Part shown: positions 27,219 through 35,085 of the stretch, piece after piece
Layout of the letters: the number at the start of each line of letters is the position of its first letter
Position numbering within the stretch: the stretch's first letter is position 1
Notes under the pieces: generated by a model
Databases searched by the model: none
The model's input: the letters and a program-made list of their open reading frames with translations, nothing else
Told to the model about the DNA's origin: nothing
Source of the DNA: Gammaproteobacteria bacterium
GTDB lineage: Bacteria; Pseudomonadota; Gammaproteobacteria; Coxiellales; Coxiellaceae
Assembly (NCBI GenBank): GCA_030425685.1
Contig: JAUIAD010000007.1
Coordinates: forward strand, 1-64,000
Reading direction: 5' to 3'
DNA length: 64,000 nucleotides
Translations under genes and position numbers: made by a program

Positions 27219-27757
27219 AAGGCAACATTAAGCTTAAGCTCCGCACCATTGCCACTCCGCCCCAAAGCCTGAATATAATCTGCTGAGATGCTCAAACGCT
27301 GATTTAATGGTATTTCCCCGCCAATTTTTACTGACTGACTATGTGCTGTGGCAAAGTTATCAAACTCTATGCCGGGGGAGAAGTATTTAAATAGATGGTA
27401 GCTGGTGCCGACCTTATAAATAAATTGATTGACGTAGGTTGCATTGCTGGGCTTATGACCGTAGCCGGCTTCAGTAAATACTTTAAATTTGCCAAAATTA
27501 TGTTGTACGCCTAGTTTGGCTTCTTCACCAAACTTATCATGGTGGTAATAAGAGACATTGCCTTTGATATAAAATGTTGAGTTGATGTAGTAAGTGAGCT
27601 CTACTTTTTCGCCCATACTCATATGGTTCAGTTCAATAGTGGGGTCTAAGGTAAAGCTTTCCAGGCTTAGTTTAAATTTATAGTCTGCAAGAGAGCTTTG
27701 TGTTAAAAGGATGGCGAATAGGGCAGCCAAAACGGCAAGAGTTTTTTTAATATTCAT
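27215..27757 (-). CDS. Small outer-membrane beta-barrel protein (YfaZ-like)
   Basis: This 180-residue protein has a signal peptide (KKTLAVLAALFAILLTQSSLA, cut after LAD-adjacent Ala about residue 24; core LAVLAALFAILLT). The mature part alternates polar and hydrophobic residues in strands and ends with Phe (KLNVAF), the beta-barrel assembly signal. Size and pattern fit a small 8-stranded barrel such as YfaZ. It is convergent with asnB. The role is unknown. Confidence 0.7.
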   Translation of the reverse strand: MNIKKTLAVLAALFAILLTQSSLADYKFKLSLESFTLDPTIELNHMSMGEKVELTYYINSTFYIKGNVSYYHHDKFGEEAKLGVQHNFGKFKVFTEAGYGHKPSNATYVNQFIYKVGTSYHLFKYFSPGIEFDNFATAHSQSVKIGGEIPLNQRLSISADYIQALGRSGNGAELKLNVAF

Positions 27758-27951
27758 TGCGGACCTTAGTTTAGGCGAAGATCCGTTTCATGTTTTTAAT
27801 GTTGCTTTAAGATAATCGGTGGATGTTACGAAAATATTACAGGGCGTCTATTTTATTGAGACGGATGTGCTAAATGGGTTCTTGAAGCAAAGCAAGGAAG
27901 AGCTAAGTTCGAATTGTTGCATAATTCATTACGTTCGCCGCTTGGGTAATC

Positions 27952-28746
27952 TTAGGGTAGTGTGCTAATTACCTGATTGATAGCATCATTTTGGCTTTGT
28001 ATCAGCTCTTTCTCTTCTTGTGCTATTTGCTTAAAGGTGTCTTTAATTTTTTTAAGGGTGCTGCTGATATCCGTTGGCTTATGCTCTTTATGTTGGCGGC
28101 TAAGAGAGCTATGGATGCATAGGTTAGCTTTCATGGTTAGGTATTGTTTAAAATCGAGGCCTGTTTTAGCAATTTTAGGCATGTCTAATTTCATATCTGC
28201 AAAGCGAGCCTCAAGTTCTGATAATGGTTCTAGATCGTTTAGCTCTTTAATTTCGAGCTCAGATAGCGCGACATCCGCCATGGTTAGACCTAGGCTAATA
28301 TTTTGTTGCCAGTTATAGATCATCTCTTGCCAGGCTTTAAAATTTTCTCGTGTTAAGGTATCAAGCTCATGCTGCAGTTTATCAAGCATAGCGGCATTAA
28401 AATTTTTCAACACCTCTTTGGGAAGGTCTGATTCTGCTGGTGCGACATTTTTAATATTCAGGTTTTCATTCTGCGTAAAGGTCACCTGCATTCTGACGTT
28501 GTTAATGGCGGAATAGGCGCTCAGAGTCTTCTTTATAAAGGTTTGATAGGGGCCGTCAATAGAGTCGTTTACTCTCTGATCAGTTAATAGGTTAACAGGT
28601 GCTTCTACAAAGGTGTCACTGTCTTCTGATTGCTTGTCTTTTAATAGCGTTGAAATTTCTTCAATGACTTCACGAATAGCGCCCCACTCGTTGATAAGCA
28701 CTTTTGCGGTGGTAAGATTACAATCAACGGCTTCTTTTTTGCTCAT
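27952..28746 (-). CDS. Orphan helical 264-residue protein
   Basis: No family is recognised. The sequence is nearly all helical, with heptad-like stretches (residues 15-40, 120-160, 225-255) and a high content of Leu, Lys and Glu. No signal peptide or membrane helix is present. The start ATG has only a weak upstream site (GGAGCCGTA). It lies downstream of the large coiled-coil orphan on the same strand, 131 bases away, and the two may form one unit. Confidence 0.6.
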   Translation of the reverse strand: MSKKEAVDCNLTTAKVLINEWGAIREVIEEISTLLKDKQSEDSDTFVEAPVNLLTDQRVNDSIDGPYQTFIKKTLSAYSAINNVRMQVTFTQNENLNIKNVAPAESDLPKEVLKNFNAAMLDKLQHELDTLTRENFKAWQEMIYNWQQNISLGLTMADVALSELEIKELNDLEPLSELEARFADMKLDMPKIAKTGLDFKQYLTMKANLCIHSSLSRQHKEHKPTDISSTLKKIKDTFKQIAQEEKELIQSQNDAINQVISTLP

Positions 28747-28877
28747 TACGGCTCCAGATTAGTGCGGTTGCGCTTTTGGGAGTTTATCAGATGTTTGTTT
28801 GGCCAATATGTTATCATATAGTACAAATAGCATCTAGAGAGAATTTGCGCTGATACAAGCTCCGAATTGTATAAAAA

Positions 28878-31139
28878 TTAAGCTGCTGGGCTTATTAATC
28901 TCCTGTGCATATCAACAGCCTGTTTGCTAGCCTCGCCTATATTTTTCATCGCTTGTGATTTTGGTTTAAATAACTTAAACCCTAACCAATAGATACCATA
29001 GCCAATTAGGCCTACAAGCATTACACAGCTAATTTTATAAATAAAGTGTATCTCTTTTAGACTTTTCGGGCTTGATTTAAGTTCTTTGTTGTCTTGAGAT
29101 TTGGGGTCGGTGAAGGCTTTAATCTTTTCGCACAGTGCAATGCGTTTGGGCTTTAGCGTCTTAATGCGATGCTCTTTAGATATCCAGCCCAGCATAAACT
29201 GTATAATAAGCTCGTTATTCATTTTTTCATATTCATTAATGGCCTTTTTTAGATTTGCTTTAATAGTGCTGCCACGCGCTGTTGTTTCAGGTATATCGTC
29301 AAGGCTATTTGTGACTTCGGTAAGGAATGAATCATATTCGTCATCACTCATGCCATTTTTTTCGTCAGGCATTTCGTCAGAGTTATATTGCCGATAACTT
29401 TCTCTAATAGAATTTATAAGGTTAGCTCGCGCGTCTTGTAAAGCCACTTTATGCTTCTTGAGGTCAACTTCTTTATTGTTAATCTTTTCAAGATTGTCCT
29501 TAATCGCTTTGTTATGCTCTTTTTTTTGCTTTTTTTTGGATGTAAATGCAGTTAAGGGCGTTTGCATTTTTTGTTTTTCAGCTTCCACTTCTTTGCATTT
29601 TTCTTTTGCAGCAGTTTCTTTAACGGATATTTCTTGGCTGAGCCTGTCTTTTTCTGTAGCAAGCTTATTTAATTCATCTTTTGCCTCAACTAAAGAACTC
29701 TGGGTTCTATGCTGTTCTAAATCTAACTGTATAAGTTTATGATCTAAAGCGGCTACTTTTTTATTATAGCCTGGTTTGTAGTGATCAAATATTATGGCGA
29801 ATACTGCGGCTAGGTGCTCTAAATTTTTTGTGGTTTTATAGTGGGTTAGAAAGTCTTTTATTTTTTGCAAAGCTAGCTCAATTGACTCAGTTAGCCTATC
29901 TTTATCTTCGTTAAAATTATCCTTGAGAGAGTCTTTAATTTTTTGCTTTTTGTGTTCTAAGCTATCAAGTTCTTTTTTTTCTATTTCTAGCTTGGCTGTA
30001 AGTTCGGTTAAAGCCTGGTTTTGTATTAGTTCAAGTTCGAGGAGTTTTTCGACATCCTTGCGAAACCGCATTTCAGTATCAGTGAGCTTTATGCATTCTT
30101 CTTCGTATTTTTCGGGGTTAGGTGAGGATGATAAGTAGGAAGTCAACCCTTTTACTTTTGATAAGATGCTTGAAGTTCTTTTTGCCGTGCTTTTCTCTTT
30201 TTGCTTAGCTTCTTTTGCAGCTTTTTCTTTAGTGGCTTTATTTATTTTCTCATTAAGCTCGTTAAGCTGCTTTTTTATTTCATAATATTCACTGGCTAGT
30301 TGCTGGTTTTGCTCTGTTGTCTTTTGTAAGGTTTCTTTTATTTCAGTAACTTCAGCTTGTTTTATTTTCGTAGACTCTACCAGTTGTGTGATTTCTTTTT
30401 GCAGCACTATTAATAAAGCTGTAGATACTTCTTTATGGATATCGAGAAGCTGTGCAAGTGAATTTGAGCGTAGAGCTAATACTCTGGCAGAAATCTCTTT
30501 AAGGTAGGGTGCAATATTATCTTCTGTATATTGCAGTATCTCTTTTTGACGAGTATCTTCATAGGCTTGGCTGGGGTTGGTCTTATCCCTTAATTTGCTC
30601 AGGGTTTTTAATTGCGCTATCTCTTCGTCTTCTGACCCTGCTTTTCTTTCTTTTTCGATTTGGTCAATCTTCTGTTTTAGCTTATCAATTTTGCCTTTTT
30701 GCTGAGTTGTATCTTGAGCATTTTGCTTGAGCTTGAGATCTAATGCTGAAATAGCTTTGACTATGCCTGCTTCTTCTGACTTGAATTGTTGGTGTTTTGC
30801 ATGTATGCCTTTAATCGTTGTTTTAAGGCCAGTCATTTCTTTATCTAGAGATTTTACCTTGCCAAGTTTGTCTTTTGTGTTTGTTCGAAGTGCTATTAAA
30901 TTTTGGGAGGCACTGTTGATATTGTTATGCGCATCGCATGCTTGCAAGAATAGCTTTGCTTGCTGCTTTGCTTCTTCTCTGACGTCAGGGTTTGTTATTA
31001 ACGCTTTAGCTTCTTGATGTAAATTTTCACTGGTGAGATGTTCTTCAGTTAGAGAACTGATGCTTTTAAGTTTAAAAAAAACAGTCGATAGGCGTTCTTT
31101 CGCTTCTTGCGGTTGTGGTGCAACAAGGTCGTATCTCAT
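28878..31139 (-). CDS. Large coiled-coil protein with C-terminal membrane anchor
   Basis: This 753-residue protein is dominated by long coiled coils (about residues 75-420 and 450-620), rich in Lys, Glu, Gln and Leu heptads. A single hydrophobic segment, ISCVMLVGLIGYGIYWLGF, lies near residue 715, followed by a basic tail of about 35 residues. There is no signal peptide. This tail-anchored coiled-coil layout resembles eukaryotic tethers and several Legionella effectors that act on membrane traffic, but no specific homology can be named. It is followed by a smaller helical orphan on the same strand. Confidence 0.7.
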   Translation of the reverse strand: MRYDLVAPQPQEAKERLSTVFFKLKSISSLTEEHLTSENLHQEAKALITNPDVREEAKQQAKLFLQACDAHNNINSASQNLIALRTNTKDKLGKVKSLDKEMTGLKTTIKGIHAKHQQFKSEEAGIVKAISALDLKLKQNAQDTTQQKGKIDKLKQKIDQIEKERKAGSEDEEIAQLKTLSKLRDKTNPSQAYEDTRQKEILQYTEDNIAPYLKEISARVLALRSNSLAQLLDIHKEVSTALLIVLQKEITQLVESTKIKQAEVTEIKETLQKTTEQNQQLASEYYEIKKQLNELNEKINKATKEKAAKEAKQKEKSTAKRTSSILSKVKGLTSYLSSSPNPEKYEEECIKLTDTEMRFRKDVEKLLELELIQNQALTELTAKLEIEKKELDSLEHKKQKIKDSLKDNFNEDKDRLTESIELALQKIKDFLTHYKTTKNLEHLAAVFAIIFDHYKPGYNKKVAALDHKLIQLDLEQHRTQSSLVEAKDELNKLATEKDRLSQEISVKETAAKEKCKEVEAEKQKMQTPLTAFTSKKKQKKEHNKAIKDNLEKINNKEVDLKKHKVALQDARANLINSIRESYRQYNSDEMPDEKNGMSDDEYDSFLTEVTNSLDDIPETTARGSTIKANLKKAINEYEKMNNELIIQFMLGWISKEHRIKTLKPKRIALCEKIKAFTDPKSQDNKELKSSPKSLKEIHFIYKISCVMLVGLIGYGIYWLGFKLFKPKSQAMKNIGEASKQAVDMHRRLISPAA

Positions 31140-31268
31140 ATACTTTAAGCTCCGTTTAAACGATCCAGTTATTGGTTAAAATCATTTCAAACTTAGCGAT
31201 TAAATATATCACAATAAAGTTAAAGAAATATTAATTTTACGGGTCAAGAGGGAATTATTTTTTACATA

Positions 31269-31358
31269 GTTTCACGCTAAGACGCTAAGGGGGCGCAAAG
31301 AACGCTAAGGTTTAAAAAAATTTAAAAACTTTGCGCCCTTTGCACCTTGGCGTGAAAC
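31269..31358. repeat. 90-bp imperfect inverted repeat (GTTTCACGC..GCGTGAAAC)
   Basis: The left arm GTTTCACGCTAAGACGCTAA continues as GGGGGCGCAAAG. The right arm, read reversed, is GTTTCACGCCAAGGTGCAAA then GGGCGCAAAG. The loop is T- and A-rich. It lies directly after the prephenate dehydratase stop and may end that transcript. It is a separate family from repeats A and B. Confidence 0.8.
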
Positions 31359-31361
31359 AAA

Positions 31362-31928
31362 TCAAACACCAGCCACAGCCAAAAATAAAGTAAGGTTATT
31401 CTTAAGATCGTGAATATCTTTTTGCAATACTTCTAAGTTATAAAGTTCGGCGCAAGATTTATTGGCGATAACCGCTGCTGTCTTGGGAAGCTCACCTTCA
31501 CTTAAACGACGCGCAGCTTCTGCAGTATCATCTTCTTCAACTAACGGCAAGCCCCAAAAATAATTAGTCAAGAAGTCACGGCATTGTCGCAACGCTTGTC
31601 GGTGGGAATGAATTTCAGTGATAGTGTCGATACTGGTATTTTCCAGTGTTAGTAAATTTTGGCTGATAGGAATATGGAACATGTCCAGTATTTGGCACTG
31701 ATGTTTAGCAAGCGCTTTAACACTTTCAAGCACAACACCACCGCGTGAGTTTTCCATCGCAAAAATGCCGACATCAACTTGTTTATTTTCAACTGCAGCC
31801 AATACGTTTTCAGAGGAGATTAAATACTCGAGCTCAAAAGCTTCCATTTCATTGCTGCGTGCAAAGTTATTAGCAGCGACTTCAGAAAAACTTCCTTTAT
31901 TACCTTGAATACCTATTTTCTTCATCAC
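31362..31928 (-). CDS. pheA: Prephenate dehydratase, catalytic domain only
   Basis: This enzyme converts prephenate to phenylpyruvate in phenylalanine synthesis. The 188-residue protein covers the periplasmic-binding-like catalytic domain (IGIQGNKGSFSEVAA, GIFAMENSRGGVV, IHSHRQALRQC, EEDDTAEAA), but lacks the C-terminal ACT domain that gives feedback inhibition by phenylalanine. The family's TRF motif near the end reads TLF, so the usually invariant Arg is Leu. It is the third gene after a DAHP synthase and a chorismate mutase; its ATG overlaps the mutase stop by 4 bases. Catalytic competence is likely but should be doubted until the R-to-L change is tested. Confidence 0.85.
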   Translation of the reverse strand: MMKKIGIQGNKGSFSEVAANNFARSNEMEAFELEYLISSENVLAAVENKQVDVGIFAMENSRGGVVLESVKALAKHQCQILDMFHIPISQNLLTLENTSIDTITEIHSHRQALRQCRDFLTNYFWGLPLVEEDDTAEAARRLSEGELPKTAAVIANKSCAELYNLEVLQKDIHDLKNNLTLFLAVAGV

Positions 31929-32224
31929 TTTAACTCCGGGTGTGCGTCAATTTGTAATTGGCGACAAGCTGCCATAATATCTCGAAAGATAGCGGTTACT
32001 GCTTTATCATTTAAAGGTCCTTGATTATATTCAGCAACTTTTTCTAGTATTTCTGCTTCACGCTCCGGGCGATAGAATTCAACTAGTTCGCCGCCTTGCT
32101 GAATTTTTATATTTGCTACATCTAAAGCAATGGCGGCACGCTCATTAAGTAAATCATGAATTTTATAATCAATGGCGTCGATTTTATTGCGGGCATTTTT
32201 TAATGCAGCATCATCATTTGCCAT
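31925..32224 (-). CDS. Chorismate mutase, AroQ type
   Basis: This 99-residue all-helical enzyme rearranges chorismate to prephenate. Typical residues are visible: the N-terminal RNKIDAIDYKIHDLLNERAA, the KIQQG loop and YRPEREAEIL. It stands alone, whereas most gammaproteobacteria fuse it to prephenate dehydratase (P-protein). It overlaps both neighbours (11 bases with the DAHP synthase, 4 with pheA), so the three genes are one operon. Confidence 0.9.
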   Translation of the reverse strand: MANDDAALKNARNKIDAIDYKIHDLLNERAAIALDVANIKIQQGGELVEFYRPEREAEILEKVAEYNQGPLNDKAVTAIFRDIMAACRQLQIDAHPELK

Positions 32225-33278
32225 GTGATTGCCTCCTGCTTTTAACCGCGTCGCTTAATATATCAAGCATTTTGCTGGTTTCTTCGAGGTCGACACAGGC
32301 GTCAGTAATACTTTGGCCTTTAGTTAGATTTTTAGGGTCATCAATTTTTTGATTGCCTGCAACAAGGTTGCTTTCAATCATGACGCCGCAAATGCTTTTG
32401 TTGCCATCTTTGATTTGTTCAGCAATGTCATTGACGACATTAATTTGCTTAGTATGATCCTTGCGACTATTACCATGACTGCAGTCAACCATGATTTTTT
32501 TATTTAGCCCTGATTTTTCCAATAAGCCTTCTGCTTCAGCAATGCAGTCTTTATCATAATTTGGCCCTGTTTTGGAGCCGCGTAAAATAATGTGGCAATG
32601 ATTGTTGCCTTTTGTGCTGACGATTGAAGCTAGCCCGCTCGGCGAAACGCCGAGAAAATGGTGTGGCTCTTTCGCCGCGCAAACAGCATCAACCGCAATT
32701 TGTATGCTACCGGTAGTGCCATTTTTGAATCCTACTGGCATAGAAAGGCCAGAGGATAGTTCGCGATGAATTTGGCTCTCTGAAGTGCGCGCGCCAATAG
32801 CAGACCAGGCTGTTAAATCAGAAATATATTGTGGAATAATCGTATCAAGGAACTCACTGCCCGTGGGCACGCCTTCATTGTTAATATCAAGGAGTAACTG
32901 TCGAGCGGTATGTAAGCCTTTGTTGATCTTGAAACGTCCATCTAGCGTTGGGTCATTGATTAGTCCTTTCCAGCCAACCGTGGTTCGAGGTTTTTCGAAG
33001 TACACGCGCATAATGATCAGTAAGTCGTCTTGGTGCTTTTCAATTTCCTGCTTTAAGCGCTTAGCATATTCAATGGCGGCGCTGGGATCATGGATGGAGC
33101 AGGGGCCGACAATGACTAATAGCCGAGGGTCATCTTTTAGCAAAATATCAGAAGCTTTTTCCCGCGCTGTTAATACCGACTTAGAGGCGGCCTGGCTAAT
33201 GGGAAGCTCTTCTAATATCAAAGCTGGCGTAATAAGTGGTTTTAGGGCTGTGATTCGTAGGTTATTTGTGTTTTGCAT
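32214..33278 (-). CDS. Class I DAHP synthase (AroF/AroG/AroH type)
   Basis: This enzyme condenses phosphoenolpyruvate and erythrose 4-phosphate, the first step of aromatic synthesis. The 354-residue sequence contains VGPCSIHDP (about residue 57), RVYFEKPRTTVGWKG, GARTSESQIHRELSSG, FKNGTTG, IMVDCSHGNS and the metal-site residues of the type Ia family. It starts the operon DAHP synthase - chorismate mutase - prephenate dehydratase. A Phe- and Tyr-rich leader peptide lies 55 bases upstream. Which amino acid inhibits the enzyme cannot be read safely. Confidence 0.94.
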   Translation of the reverse strand: MQNTNNLRITALKPLITPALILEELPISQAASKSVLTAREKASDILLKDDPRLLVIVGPCSIHDPSAAIEYAKRLKQEIEKHQDDLLIIMRVYFEKPRTTVGWKGLINDPTLDGRFKINKGLHTARQLLLDINNEGVPTGSEFLDTIIPQYISDLTAWSAIGARTSESQIHRELSSGLSMPVGFKNGTTGSIQIAVDAVCAAKEPHHFLGVSPSGLASIVSTKGNNHCHIILRGSKTGPNYDKDCIAEAEGLLEKSGLNKKIMVDCSHGNSRKDHTKQINVVNDIAEQIKDGNKSICGVMIESNLVAGNQKIDDPKNLTKGQSITDACVDLEETSKMLDILSDAVKSRRQSHGK

Positions 33279-33332
33279 TGTCTTTACCTTGGCTTTTAAA
33301 TTGTTTGTTTGTTTTTTTAACGTTAGGAGAAA

Positions 33333-33358
33333 TTAGCAATAAAAATAAAAATTGCTAA
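33333..33358 (-). promoter_or_regulatory. Candidate attenuator hairpin
   Basis: TTAGCAAT, a 10-base A/T loop and ATTGCTAA form an 8-bp stem at the end of the leader peptide, followed on the minus strand by TTTCTCC. The stem is AU-rich and the T-run weak, so it could be a terminator or the competing structure. Confidence 0.4.
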
Positions 33359-33434
33359 AAAAGCTGGTAAATCGAAAGAACCCAAAAAATTGGGCAAGGG
33401 TGAGGGTTAGTCTTGTTTGTTGTTTAGCGTTCAT
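33333..33434 (-). CDS. Phe/Tyr-rich leader peptide of the aromatic operon
   Basis: A 33-residue open frame precedes the DAHP synthase gene. It begins MNAKQQTRLTLTL and then reads AQFFGFFRFTSFF followed by SNFYFYC and TAA; nine Phe and two Tyr fall in the last 18 residues. AAGGTG six bases before the ATG is a good ribosome binding site. This matches the design of attenuation leaders such as E. coli pheL. A hairpin at 33333-33358 (TTAGCAAT / ATTGCTAA on the minus strand) overlaps the stop codon, and a second (CCCAA-TTTT-TTGGG) lies within the Phe region. The combination suggests that low Phe/Tyr-tRNA charging raises operon expression. It is too short for ordinary gene finding and overlaps no real gene. 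Confidence 0.8.
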   Translation of the reverse strand: MNAKQQTRLTLTLAQFFGFFRFTSFFSNFYFYC

Positions 33435-33573
33435 TTTTTCACCTTATGCTATTTGCTCAGCAATGTCAAGATGGTTTTTAGAGCGGCGCACTTTAAGGGT
33501 GAACCTTATGAATTTGCGCCATTATCATTATGAGGTTAATATTTTAAGAGGAGCAACTCAACAAAGGATGATA

Positions 33574-33837
33574 ATGATGAAATTGAAAAGGAATTTAGCA
33601 CTTACTCTTTTACTTGGAATTTCAGCCACTTTGCTTTCTAGTTGTGCTGGATATACCACCCCAGGCCACCACGGCAACCCATCAAACTGGGGCAATTATA
33701 AATGCGTCGCTAAGTCAAAAAACGGCGGTCATTTTAAAGGCTGGTCCACCTCACACTCCGGTGCAAAGCAAAATGCGATGTCAAAATGCCATGCGCATGG
33801 TGGCACTAACTGCCATATTGTTTCTTGTATCGGCTAG
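33574..33837 (+). CDS. Small Cys/His-rich lipoprotein
   Basis: This protein of about 87 residues has a lipoprotein signal, LGISATLLSSC, with the Cys near residue 21, so it should be membrane-anchored in the envelope. The mature part is Gly, His, Lys and Cys rich (GWSTSHSGAKQNAMSKCHAH) with four further cysteines that could form disulphides. The frame stays open upstream to 33352, but those residues overlap the leader region on the other strand; the start is placed at ATG 33574 (33568 and 33577 are in-frame options) where AAAGG lies upstream. Function unknown. Confidence 0.7.
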   Translation: MMKLKRNLALTLLLGISATLLSSCAGYTTPGHHGNPSNWGNYKCVAKSKNGGHFKGWSTSHSGAKQNAMSKCHAHGGTNCHIVSCIG

Positions 33838-33859
33838 TTTAGTTAGGATAACCACTGAT

Positions 33860-33880
33860 CTGCGTACTTTATGTACGCAG
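33860..33880. terminator. Hairpin CTGCGTAC-TTTAT-GTACGCAG
   Basis: A perfect 8-bp stem with a 5-base loop lies 22 bases after the lipoprotein stop. No T-run follows at once, so it may be an inefficient terminator or an mRNA-stabilising structure before the exporter gene. Confidence 0.45.
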
Positions 33881-33903
33881 GTCGCTCTTTCGGAGGTCGT
33901 GCT

Positions 33904-35085
33904 GTGTTAATTCTGCTTGCTGTGCTTCTTTTGTCGCCAATGTCAGGATTAACCACCGATATCTATGTGCCTTCTTTGCCGCATGTTATGGCTTATTTTC
34001 ACACATCACCTTTTTTGACCCGGTTAACCATTCCAGTCTATTTGTTTGGTTATGGCGTTTTTCAGTTGATTTCTGGGCCGTTAATGGACTCGTATGGGCG
34101 GCGTAATATCATCATTGGTATGCTTTTTGGTTATATCGTTGTCAGCCTGCTGGTGCCATTTTCTCCCAATATTTTCTGCGTGCTTTTATGTCGTTTTTTG
34201 CAAGGGGTAATGATTGCTGGCCCTGGTGTGGGTGGAAAGGCGGTGTTGGCTGATAGCTACCAAGGCAAGGCGTTGGCAAAATACTCGGCTTATAGCACCA
34301 CTGCTTGGGCGTTAGGGCCTATTGTCGCCCCCTTTATTGGCGGTTATTTGCAAGATTATTTTGGCTGGAAAAGTTCATTTTACTTCATTGCTGGTTATGG
34401 CCTGTTAACTTTATTGGTTGTGTTCTTATTTTTACCTGAGACAAATAAAAATATTCATCCATTTAAGTTCTCAGTGATTATTAATAACTATAAGAAGATT
34501 CTTTCCCACCGTGTTTTTATCGGTACGATATTGCTTTTAGGTTTTACAGCGTCAGTAATATTTGTTTTTAATGTCTTAGCGCCTTTTTTGATTCAAGTTG
34601 TTATGCAGTATAGTGCCATTACGTATGGTCATGTAGCCTTATTGCTGGGCGTTGCGTGGTTTATTGGTAATATTATTGCTCGTTATGTCGTTGTGCATGC
34701 GCATGTAAATTACTTTGTACGTTGGGCGTTGGTTATAGCGACCCTTTGTAGTGTTTTTATGTTGCTGATAGGCTATGTGGGTAAGGTGAATCTATGGAAT
34801 TTGATTGTTCCGACTATTCTTGTGTTTGTTTTCTCAGGTATTGTATTTGCCTATGCTTTTGGCAAATGCCTTAGCCTATTTCCGACGATGGCAGGTAGTG
34901 CAAGTGGGCTAATGGGGTCGCTGTTTATTTTAATATCCAGTTTAACAAGCACATTAGCCAGTATCTTTCCAAACAAAACCCAAGTGCCAATTGCCTACTC
35001 TTTTATAGGGTTTATGTTGTTGTCACTAATTTTTTACTGCGCTATGGTTATGAAGTCATTTAAAGATCACGAGTGCTCTCAATAA
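33904..35085 (+). CDS. Bcr/CflA-type MFS drug exporter
   Basis: This 393-residue inner-membrane protein has 12 hydrophobic helices. Family marks are LLLLSPMSGLTTDIYVPSLP in helix 1 (given in part: SGLTTDIYVPSLP), GPLMDSYGRRNIIIG between helices 2 and 3, and RFLQGVMIAGPGVGGKAVLAD in helix 4-5. These match the Bcr/CflA group, which exports drugs such as bicyclomycin or sulfonamides, or dipeptides. The start is set at GTG 33904, seven bases after GGAGG; ATG 33871 would fall in the hairpin. Its 3' end overlaps the convergent clpV gene by 26 bases. Confidence 0.87.
   Translation: MLILLAVLLLSPMSGLTTDIYVPSLPHVMAYFHTSPFLTRLTIPVYLFGYGVFQLISGPLMDSYGRRNIIIGMLFGYIVVSLLVPFSPNIFCVLLCRFLQGVMIAGPGVGGKAVLADSYQGKALAKYSAYSTTAWALGPIVAPFIGGYLQDYFGWKSSFYFIAGYGLLTLLVVFLFLPETNKNIHPFKFSVIINNYKKILSHRVFIGTILLLGFTASVIFVFNVLAPFLIQVVMQYSAITYGHVALLLGVAWFIGNIIARYVVVHAHVNYFVRWALVIATLCSVFMLLIGYVGKVNLWNLIVPTILVFVFSGIVFAYAFGKCLSLFPTMAGSASGLMGSLFILISSLTSTLASIFPNKTQVPIAYSFIGFMLLSLIFYCAMVMKSFKDHECSQ

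Noticed and set aside
33464-33469. Perfect TTGACA (minus strand) as the leader-operon -35 box
   Set aside because: With normal spacing transcription would start at the leader ATG itself, removing the ribosome binding site; the true promoter is probably further upstream.
33352-33573. N-terminal extension of the small lipoprotein frame
   Set aside because: The lipoprotein signal begins at about 33574; upstream residues overlap the antisense Phe leader and would bury the signal peptide.
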